From: Nostocoides japonicum T1-X7
GTDB lineage: Bacteria > Actinomycetota > Actinomycetes > Actinomycetales > Dermatophilaceae
Direction: 5' to 3'
Length of the DNA: 42,125 nucleotides
Assembly: GCF_001046855.1 (NCBI RefSeq)
Contig: NZ_HF570958.1
Coordinates: forward strand, 2,796,648 to 2,838,772
Part shown: piece after piece, positions 36,224 to 42,125 of the stretch
How positions within the stretch are numbered: the first letter of the stretch is position 1
Layout of the letters: every line of letters starts with the position of its first letter
Program-made: the position numbers and the translations under genes
The notes under the pieces: generated by a model
What the model was told of the DNA's origin: nothing
What the model saw: only the letters and a program-made list of their open reading frames with translations
Databases searched by the model: none

Positions 36224-38002
36224 ATGGCTCGTGAGTTCACCAAGGTCGGTGTCATCGGTCTCGGCACAATGGGCGCCGGGATCGTCGAGGTCTTCGCCCG
36301 CAACGGGATCGAGGTCGTGGCCGTCGAGGTCGACGAGCCGGCGGTCGCCGTCGGGCGCGGACACCTCGAGCAGTCGACGGGCCGGGCGGTCAGCCGCGGC
36401 AAGATGACCCCGGAGGCGCAGGCCGACCTCCTCGGGCGCGTGACCTTCACCGCGTCCCTCGACGACCTCGGCGGCTGCGAGCTCGTCGTCGAGGCGGTCC
36501 CGGAGAAGCTGGAGCTGAAGAAGGAGATCTTCGCCAAGGTCGACGCGATCGTCGGACCCGACGCGATCCTCGCGACGAACACCTCCTCCCTCCCGGTGAC
36601 CGAGATCGCCGTCGCGACGAGCAACCCCAAGCGGGTCGTCGGCATGCACTTCTTCAACCCCGCGCCCGTGCTGCAGTTCGTCGAGGTCGTCCGCACGGTC
36701 GTCACCGAGGACGAGGTCTTCGAGGACGTCAAGACGCTGGCCCAGCGCCTCGGCAAGCAGCCCGTCGTCGTCGGCGACAAGGCCGGCTTCATCGCCAACG
36801 CGCTGCTCTTCGGCTACCTCAACCACGCCGTGTCGATGTTCGAGAGCCGGTATGCGAGCCGCGAGGACATCGACGCCGCGATGCGCCTGGGCTGCGGCTA
36901 CCCGATGGGGCCCCTGGCCCTGATGGACCTCATCGGCCTCGACACGGCATACGAGATCCTCGACACGATGTACAAGCAGGGCCGCGACCGGCTCCACGCC
37001 CCGACCCCCATCATCAAGCAGATGGTCAGCGCCGGCCTCAAGGGTCGCAAGAGCGGTCGCGGCTTCTACACGTATGCCGCGCCGGGCAGCTCCGAGGTCG
37101 TCCCCGACGCGCTGACGCCGGCCGACGCGGGGCAGGCCGACGTCGTCTACCGCGACGTGCGCACCGTCGGCGTCGTCGGCTCGGGGACGATGGCGACGGG
37201 GATCGTCGAGGTCTTCGCCAAGGCCGGGATCGCGGTCACCTATGTCGCTCGCGCCCAGAGCAAGGTCGACGCGGTCCGGGCCGCCATCGAGCGGTCCCTG
37301 GAGAAGGCGGTCCAGCGCGGCAAGCTGACCGAGGAGGCCAGGGGAGCGGCACTGGCCCACGTGCGGGGCACGACCGCCCTCGACGACCTCGCCGACGTCG
37401 ACCTCGTCGTCGAGGCCGTCGTCGAGGACCTCGACGTCAAGCGGGCCCTCTTCGAGAACCTCGACGAGATCTGCCGGCCCGGCGCCATCCTCGCGACGAC
37501 GACCTCGTCGCTGCCGGTCGTCGACTGTGCGGCCGCCACCTCGCAGCCGCAGGACGTCGTCGGGCTCCACTTCTTCAACCCCGCCCAGGTCATGGCGCTC
37601 GTCGAGGTCGTCCACACCGTGGCGACGGCACCCGACGTCGTCGCGACCGCCCAGGAGGTCTGCGCCCGCGTCGGCAAGCACGCGGTGACGTGCGGGGACC
37701 GAGCCGGTTTCATCGTCAACGCCCTCCTCTTCCCCTACCTCAACGACGCCGTCAAGATGCTCGAGGCGAACTACGCGACCGCCGACGACATCGACACCGC
37801 GATGAAGACCGGCTGCGGGCTGCCCATGGGCCCCTTCGAGCTGCTCGACGTCGTCGGCCTCGACGTGTCGCTCGCCATCGAGCGCGAGCTCTACATCGAG
37901 TTCCGCGAGCGCGGGTTCGCTCCGACGCCACTGCTCGAGCACCTCGTGACGGCCGGGTACCTCGGGCGCAAGACGGGCCGCGGGTTCCGCACCTACACCT
38001 GA
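36224..38002 (+). CDS. Tandem-duplicated 3-hydroxyacyl-CoA dehydrogenase
   Basis: A 592-aa protein made of two homologous 3-hydroxyacyl-CoA dehydrogenase units in series, offset 307 residues. Each has an NAD-binding Rossmann fold (VGVIGLGTMGAGIVEVFA at 8-25; VGVVGSGTMATGIVEVFA at 315-332), the catalytic His-Glu pair in HFFNPAPVLQFVEVV (His142, Glu154) and HFFNPAQVMALVEVV (His449, Glu461), and the C-terminal helical domain ending KGRKSGRGFYTY or LGRKTGRGFRTY. Both units look catalytically complete. The likely reaction is oxidation or reduction of 3-hydroxyacyl-CoA (for example 3-hydroxybutyryl-CoA), feeding the ethylmalonyl-CoA route or beta-oxidation. No hydratase domain is fused. Confidence 0.94.
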   Translation: MAREFTKVGVIGLGTMGAGIVEVFARNGIEVVAVEVDEPAVAVGRGHLEQSTGRAVSRGKMTPEAQADLLGRVTFTASLDDLGGCELVVEAVPEKLELKKEIFAKVDAIVGPDAILATNTSSLPVTEIAVATSNPKRVVGMHFFNPAPVLQFVEVVRTVVTEDEVFEDVKTLAQRLGKQPVVVGDKAGFIANALLFGYLNHAVSMFESRYASREDIDAAMRLGCGYPMGPLALMDLIGLDTAYEILDTMYKQGRDRLHAPTPIIKQMVSAGLKGRKSGRGFYTYAAPGSSEVVPDALTPADAGQADVVYRDVRTVGVVGSGTMATGIVEVFAKAGIAVTYVARAQSKVDAVRAAIERSLEKAVQRGKLTEEARGAALAHVRGTTALDDLADVDLVVEAVVEDLDVKRALFENLDEICRPGAILATTTSSLPVVDCAAATSQPQDVVGLHFFNPAQVMALVEVVHTVATAPDVVATAQEVCARVGKHAVTCGDRAGFIVNALLFPYLNDAVKMLEANYATADDIDTAMKTGCGLPMGPFELLDVVGLDVSLAIERELYIEFRERGFAPTPLLEHLVTAGYLGRKTGRGFRTYT

Positions 38003-38034
38003 GCGGCCCACGCAGGATCGCCGATACTGGCGGT

Positions 38035-38334
38035 ATGCCACGCGCCAACCGCCGCCGTCGCGACGAGCGGCCCATCGCCCTCGACCGCGTCGGGCCGACG
38101 ACGCAGGAGTGGGACGGCCGCAGCTGGTCGGTGCGGCGCGTCTCCGGGGTGTCCGATGGCGGCGGAGGGCGGACCCGGCTGTGCCCCGGCTGCTCCCAGG
38201 ACATCGCGCCGGGCACGCCGCACGTCGTCGTGTGGCCCGCGGACGGCGTGGGGGGCGTCGGCGACCGGAGGCACTGGCATACCTCGTGCTGGAACGCCCG
38301 CGGCCGGTGGCACGCGCGAGGGTCGATCCGCTAG
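38035..38334 (+). CDS. Small actinobacterial zinc-ribbon-like protein of unknown function
   Basis: A 99-aa basic protein: PRANRRRRDE at the N-terminus, then TTQEWDGRSWSVRRVSG, then a C-P-G-C pair (RLCPGCSQDIAPGTPHVVVWP) and H-W-H-T-S-C (RRHWHTSCWNARGR). The C-x-x-C ... H-x-x-x-C arrangement could hold one zinc ion. Proteins of this look are widespread in actinobacteria and often carry a generic ATP/GTP-binding label, for which I see no P-loop. It starts 32 nt after the dehydrogenase stop; its ATG lies within a GTATGC hexamer. The stop overlaps the convergent gene's stop (CTAG). Confidence 0.8.
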   Translation: MPRANRRRRDERPIALDRVGPTTQEWDGRSWSVRRVSGVSDGGGGRTRLCPGCSQDIAPGTPHVVVWPADGVGGVGDRRHWHTSCWNARGRWHARGSIR

Positions 38335-39590
38335 TTGGCGTTCTGCCGCGGGACGACGACCTCCTGGTAGATGAGGATGATGCCCGCGGCGACGGGGATG
38401 GCGATGAGGGCGCCGAGAACCCCCATGAGGGCCCCGCCGATCATCGCGGCGATGACCGTCACGAGGCCGGGGACGGACACGGTGCGCTGCATGACGCGGG
38501 GCGCGACGACGTAGTTCTCGAACTGCTGGTAGGCGATGTAGTAGACCGCGGCGATGACGGCGTAGGTGATGTCGGTGAACGCGGCGACGATGCAGACGAT
38601 GACCGCGCCGAGGGTGGCGCCGACCATCGGGATGAGCCCGAGCAGACCGACGACGACGGCGAGGATCGCGGCATACGGGATGCCGACGATCGTCATCATG
38701 ACGAACGAGAGGACCCCGTTCACCGACGCGACGGCGACCTGACCGAGGGCGTAGGCGCCGACCCGGCGGAGGATCTCCTCCGACAGCGAGGTGAACCGGG
38801 GCCGGCGGCTCATCGGCACGAGGGCGTACATGGCGCCCTTGACCTTGGGGAGGGAGGAGAGCAGGTAGAGCGTCACGACGGTGATGGTGAAGACCTGGAA
38901 GACGCCCCCGACGACGGCCTTGCCGGCACCGAGGATGCCGCCGAAGAGCCCGCCGATGACGCTCGAATCCGTCGCGTGCTTCTTCAGCTCCTTCTCGAGG
39001 CTGTCCAGGGCGCCGTACTCGTCGTTGAGCTTCTGGACCCACGGCGAGTTCATGAGCTTCTGCACGTAGTCGGGGGCCGCCTGGACGAGGCTGACGGCCT
39101 GGGAGACGACCGGCGGGACGACGACGAACGCGAGGACGGCGATGATCCCGAGGAGCCCGAGGGAGACGATCGCCACCGACGGCCCGCGGCCGAGCCCACG
39201 ACGGGTCAGCCAGCCGACGATCGGGTCGAGAGCGAGGGCGAGGAACGTCGCGACGAGCACGATCGTCATGATCGTGCGCAGGTTGCCGAGCAGGTGCCAC
39301 AGCCCGACCGCGATGACGACGCCGATGGCACCGACGAAGCCCATGTAGAAGGGCGACCGGCGGTTCAGCGGCTGCCCGGGCGTGCCGAAACGCGTCGGGC
39401 GTGGGGCCCCCACGACATCGGTCGCCACCTCACCCGTCTGCTCGATCTCCGCCACCACGTCCTCTCCGGCGGGTCGGGTCGCCGCGTCCGCGTCGCCGGT
39501 CCGAGGCGGGGTCGGGTCGGTCGTGTCGTCCTCACGCGCCCCGAGCCGGGCCCGCTGCCGGACCCGGAACTCGCGCCATGTCTCGAACAT
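38331..39590 (-). CDS. AI-2E family transporter (PF01594-type membrane protein)
   Basis: A 419-aa polytopic membrane protein. About 70 hydrophilic, acidic N-terminal residues precede the membrane domain. TM segments include FVGAIGVVIAVGLWHLLG, TIMTIVLVATFLALALDPIVGWL and SVAIVSLGLLGIIAVLAFVVVPPVV; the soluble insert ends before VFQVFTITVVTLYLL. The conserved GLLGLIPMVGATLGAV loop and FENYVVAPRVMQRTVSVPGL are family hallmarks. Members are named after TqsA but many act as ion antiporters or are uncharacterised, so no substrate is claimed. ATG at 39590 follows a GAGGTGG ribosome-binding site. It lies 69 nt downstream of ccr on the same strand. Confidence 0.9.
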   Translation of the reverse strand: MFETWREFRVRQRARLGAREDDTTDPTPPRTGDADAATRPAGEDVVAEIEQTGEVATDVVGAPRPTRFGTPGQPLNRRSPFYMGFVGAIGVVIAVGLWHLLGNLRTIMTIVLVATFLALALDPIVGWLTRRGLGRGPSVAIVSLGLLGIIAVLAFVVVPPVVSQAVSLVQAAPDYVQKLMNSPWVQKLNDEYGALDSLEKELKKHATDSSVIGGLFGGILGAGKAVVGGVFQVFTITVVTLYLLSSLPKVKGAMYALVPMSRRPRFTSLSEEILRRVGAYALGQVAVASVNGVLSFVMMTIVGIPYAAILAVVVGLLGLIPMVGATLGAVIVCIVAAFTDITYAVIAAVYYIAYQQFENYVVAPRVMQRTVSVPGLVTVIAAMIGGALMGVLGALIAIPVAAGIILIYQEVVVPRQNAN

Positions 39591-39630
39591 GTGCCACCTC
39601 CGCGGCACACCCTAGCCGCGGGCACCCGGC

Positions 39631-39659
39631 GCACGGGTCACCCACGACGGGTGGCGTGC
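39631..39659 (-). terminator. Hairpin immediately after ccr
   Basis: GCACG/CGTGC outside CACCC/GGGTG, with an ACGAC loop, abuts the ccr stop codon on the minus strand. It would separate ccr from the AI-2E family gene downstream. No T tract; stem partly bulged. Confidence 0.4.
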
Positions 39660-41000
39660 TCAGACGTTCGCGAACCGGTTGATGGCCTCCTCGAAGCGGG
39701 TCCGCTTCTCGGGGTCGGTCACCCCGAGGCCGGGCCGCGGAGCGAGGGTGAGGACGCCGACCTTGCCCTGGTGGGCGTTGCGGTGCACGTCGAGCGCGGC
39801 CTGGCCGACGTCCTCGAGGGCGTAGGTCTTCGACAGCGTCGGGTGGATGAGCCCCCGGTTGATGAGCTCGTTGGCCTCCCACGCCTCGCGGTAGTTCGCG
39901 AAATGGCTGGAGACGATGCGCTTGAGGTTCATCCAGAGGTACCGGTTGTCGTACTCGTGCATGAACCCGCTCGTCGAGGCGCAGGTGACGATCGTGCCGC
40001 CCTTGCGGGCGACGTAGACGCTCGCGCCGAACGTCTCCCGGCCGGGGTGCTCGAAGACGATGTCGACGTCGTAGCCGCCGGTCAGCTCGCGGATCCGCTT
40101 GCCGAGCCGCTGCCACTCCTTGGGATCCTGCCTCGTGCCCTCCTCGTTCCAGAACCGGTAGCCCTCGGCCGTCCGGTCGATGACGAGCTCGGCACCCATG
40201 GCGTGGCAGATGGCGGCCTTCTCCGGGCTCGACACGACGCACACGGGGGTGGCGCCCCCGGCCAGCGCCATCTGCGTCGCATACGAGCCGAGTCCTCCGG
40301 AGGCGCCCCAGATGAGGACGCGGTCGCCGAGCTTCATCGCCGCACCGTTCTTGGAGACGAGCTGCCGGTATGCCGTGCTGTTGACGAGGCCGGGGGAGGC
40401 CGCCTCCTCCCACGTCAGGTGCGCGGGCTTGGGCATGAGCTGGTTGGCCTTGACGACGGCGAGCTCCGCGAGCCCGCCGAAGTTGGTCTCGAACCCCCAG
40501 ATCCGCTGCTGCGGGTCGAGCATCGTGTCGTTGTGACCGTCGGCGTCCTCGAGCTCGACCGACAGGCAGTGGGCGACCACCTCGGTGCCGGGCTTCCACT
40601 TCGTGACGCCCGGGCCGACCCGGAGGACGACGCCGGCGAGGTCGGAGCCGACGACGTGGTAGGGCAGGTCGTGGCGCTTGGCGAACTCGCTCGTGCGGCC
40701 GTAGCGCTCGAGGAAGCCGAAGGTCGGCAGCGGCTCGAAGATGCTCGTCCACACCGTGTTGTAGTTGATGGCGCTCGCCATGACGGCGACGAGGGCCTCA
40801 CCCGGCGCGAGCTCGGGGACCGGGACGTCGTCGACGTGGAGGGACCGGCGGGGGTCCTTCTCCTTCGTCGGAATCCCCTCGAACATCGCGACCTCGTCCT
40901 TGTGGACGGTCGCGCCCCGGTAGGTCCGCGGGATCTCGATCCCGGCATACGTCTCCGGGCTCCGGTCGCCGGACAGGATGGCGTCGCGGATGTGCTCCAT
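39660..41000 (-). CDS. ccr: Crotonyl-CoA carboxylase/reductase
   Basis: A 446-aa MDR-superfamily enzyme that reductively carboxylates crotonyl-CoA to ethylmalonyl-CoA with NADPH, the signature step of the ethylmalonyl-CoA pathway. The CO2-binding residues known from characterised Ccr (Asn81, Phe170, Glu171 and a His near 365) are all present: Asn81 in SAINYNTVW, Phe170-Glu171 in IWGFETNFGG, His366 in SSHFANYR. The nucleotide-binding loop is LIWGASGGLGSYA. Their presence separates it from plain crotonyl-CoA reductases. A GAAGGAG ribosome-binding site lies 12 nt before the ATG. It could also supply ethylmalonyl-CoA extender units for polyketides, but no PKS is seen here. Confidence 0.96.
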   Translation of the reverse strand: MEHIRDAILSGDRSPETYAGIEIPRTYRGATVHKDEVAMFEGIPTKEKDPRRSLHVDDVPVPELAPGEALVAVMASAINYNTVWTSIFEPLPTFGFLERYGRTSEFAKRHDLPYHVVGSDLAGVVLRVGPGVTKWKPGTEVVAHCLSVELEDADGHNDTMLDPQQRIWGFETNFGGLAELAVVKANQLMPKPAHLTWEEAASPGLVNSTAYRQLVSKNGAAMKLGDRVLIWGASGGLGSYATQMALAGGATPVCVVSSPEKAAICHAMGAELVIDRTAEGYRFWNEEGTRQDPKEWQRLGKRIRELTGGYDVDIVFEHPGRETFGASVYVARKGGTIVTCASTSGFMHEYDNRYLWMNLKRIVSSHFANYREAWEANELINRGLIHPTLSKTYALEDVGQAALDVHRNAHQGKVGVLTLAPRPGLGVTDPEKRTRFEEAINRFANV

Positions 41001-41075
41001 GGTCGTGGACTACTCCTTCGGGCGGTGCGGTCGTCGGGGCCTGGCCCCACGGCATCGGTGCGCTGGCCCGAACCT

Positions 41076-41089
41076 ACTGACTGGTCACT
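41076..41089. promoter_or_regulatory. Possible operator palindrome in the ccr upstream region
   Basis: A-C-TGAC-TG-GTCA-C-T: arms TGAC/GTCA with matching outer A and T around a 2-nt centre, 76 nt upstream of the ccr start and in the divergent gap to the GH15-like gene. The form resembles TetR-type sites, but a chance palindrome of this size is possible. Confidence 0.3.
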
Positions 41090-41236
41090 CCCGCAGCGTC
41101 CTCCATGAGACCCGGCTCACGCCGGTCCGGCAGCGGGCCCGCGCGATGCCCGGCATACCGCCACGGGACCCCCGGGCGGGCTGGCAGGATGAGAAGGTCC
41201 CACGGTCGATCGCGACGTCCGGGAAGGGGGCTGACG

Positions 41237-42125
41237 ATGGCGATCCGCAGTCGGCGCACGGTCCTCACGTCGCTCGCCGTCGTCGTCGCGCTCCTCACCG
41301 TCGTCGCGGTGCGGTCGCCATCCTTCGGCAACGGACGAGGGACGCCCGGCCTCCTCGGGACCCCGGACTGGTACGTCGCGTCCGACGCGCAGAAGGGCCG
41401 GACGAACGCCGACACCCTCGCCTGGCTCGCGGCGGGAAGCGTGCCCGGGGCCGACACGGCCTACGAGCCGATGGTCCGCGCCGCGCTCTTGGACCTGCAC
41501 CGGCTCAGCGCTCCCGACGGAGCGGTCGCCGCGGGGCCCTCGGGCAGCTGGCGCTACGACTGGCCGCGCGACACGGCGTTCGTCGCCGTGGCGCTGGACC
41601 GGTCCGGACATCGCGAGGACGCTCTCTCGGCGCTCGGGTTCCTCGCCCGGATGCAGCAGCGTGACGGCGGGTTCGCCGCCCGCTACCGGCTCGACGGATC
41701 CGGCGTCCCCGACCGGCGGCCGCGCCAGGCCGACGCCGCCGGCTGGGTCCTCTGGTCGATGGGGGAGCTCTCCGACGACGACCCGTATGCCGTCGGCCCG
41801 GCGTCCGCGGCCGTGCGCGCCCGTGATCTGCGGCCCTCCGGGGCGACGCCCGTCGGCCTCGACGCGACGCTCGTGACGATGGCGGAGCGCAGCCTCGCCC
41901 ACCTCCTCCACCTCACCGACGGCGGGACCCAGCTGCCGCCGGTCACCCCGGACTACTGGGAGATGGCCCAGTCCCAGGTGTCTCTCGGCGAGGTCGCGCC
42001 GATGGTCGCCGGGCTCGACGGTGCGGCACGACTCTTCGCCCGACTCGGCGACCCGCGGCGGGCGACGGAGGCGCGCGGGGCCGCGGCGCGGCTGGGGGCG
42101 GTGGGGGGGGTGGGGGTTTGTGGGG
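41237..42125 (+). CDS. GH15-like glucoamylase-family protein, N-terminal part (3' end outside window)
   Basis: At least 296 residues, open to the window edge. An N-terminal hydrophobic segment (TVLTSLAVVVALLTVVAV) acts as signal or anchor. The sequence SWRYDWPRDTAFVAVALDRSG followed by ALSALGFLARMQQRDGGF is the (alpha/alpha)6-barrel signature of glucoamylase-type GH15 enzymes, in which W-P-R-D is substrate-binding; the catalytic Glu pair would lie partly beyond the window. It is exported, so an extracellular or periplasmic alpha-glucan role is likely. ATG at 41237 has GGAAGGGGG upstream. The last bases (from about 42092) are unusually G-rich and give a Gly/Val run, so the final residues may be unreliable. 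Confidence 0.8.
   Translation, partial: MAIRSRRTVLTSLAVVVALLTVVAVRSPSFGNGRGTPGLLGTPDWYVASDAQKGRTNADTLAWLAAGSVPGADTAYEPMVRAALLDLHRLSAPDGAVAAGPSGSWRYDWPRDTAFVAVALDRSGHREDALSALGFLARMQQRDGGFAARYRLDGSGVPDRRPRQADAAGWVLWSMGELSDDDPYAVGPASAAVRARDLRPSGATPVGLDATLVTMAERSLAHLLHLTDGGTQLPPVTPDYWEMAQSQVSLGEVAPMVAGLDGAARLFARLGDPRRATEARGAAARLGAVGGVGVCG

Overview
This window is a high-GC (roughly 70% or more by eye) actinobacterial chromosome segment. The gene order rho ... rpmE-prfA-prmC-sua5-glyA-wecA-atp operon-DUF2550-PduO ... nucS, the presence of NucS in place of MutS-type repair, and many GTG starts and 4-nt stop/start overlaps all fit Actinomycetota. The flavour of the accessory genes suggests a Micrococcales/Intrasporangiaceae-like organism, but that genus-level guess is inference. 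No rRNA, tRNA, CRISPR array, integrase or transposase is visible.

Layout. 1-1.7 kb: 3' part of rho, with a Q/G-rich N-terminal tract. 1.7-8.4 kb: a block lying between rho and rpmE, made of a minus-strand HAD phosphomutase - GH65 phosphorylase - LLM-class oxidoreductase set and a plus-strand MMPL exporter. 8.5-14.5 kb: rpmE with an intrinsic terminator, then prfA, prmC, sua5, glyA and wecA. 14.8-23.6 kb: a complete F1Fo ATP synthase operon (two small membrane proteins, then a, c, b, delta, alpha, gamma, beta, epsilon) followed by DUF2550. 23.6-29.4 kb: a secreted neprosin-like protein, PduO cobalamin adenosyltransferase, a STAS protein, MeaA/ethylmalonyl-CoA mutase, nucS and a small membrane protein. 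29.5-33.2 kb: a NarL/DesR-type two-component system divergent from an ABC-2 exporter. 33.6-36 kb: a DHA2 efflux pump with a MarR regulator. 36.2-41 kb: a tandem-duplicated 3-hydroxyacyl-CoA dehydrogenase, a small zinc-ribbon-like protein, an AI-2E family membrane protein and crotonyl-CoA carboxylase/reductase. The window ends inside a GH15-like gene whose last ~35 bases are abnormally G-rich.

Working together. Ccr, MeaA-type mutase, the hydroxyacyl-CoA dehydrogenase and the PduO enzyme that makes adenosylcobalamin are pieces of ethylmalonyl-CoA-type acetyl-CoA assimilation. The GH65/HAD pair converts a glucosyl disaccharide plus phosphate to glucose-6-phosphate. The prf/prm/sua5/rpmE genes serve translation, and the atp genes energy conversion.

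The least ordinary content is non-coding. (i) The hexamer GTATGC/GCATAC occurs 49 times by hand count while its one-transition relative GTACGC/GCGTAC occurs only 5 times, the reverse of what base composition predicts. (ii) The intergenic gaps carry several families of palindromic repeats, many with short conserved arms around a variable core, some present at two loci 20-30 kb apart. These are the best candidates for undescribed biology here.
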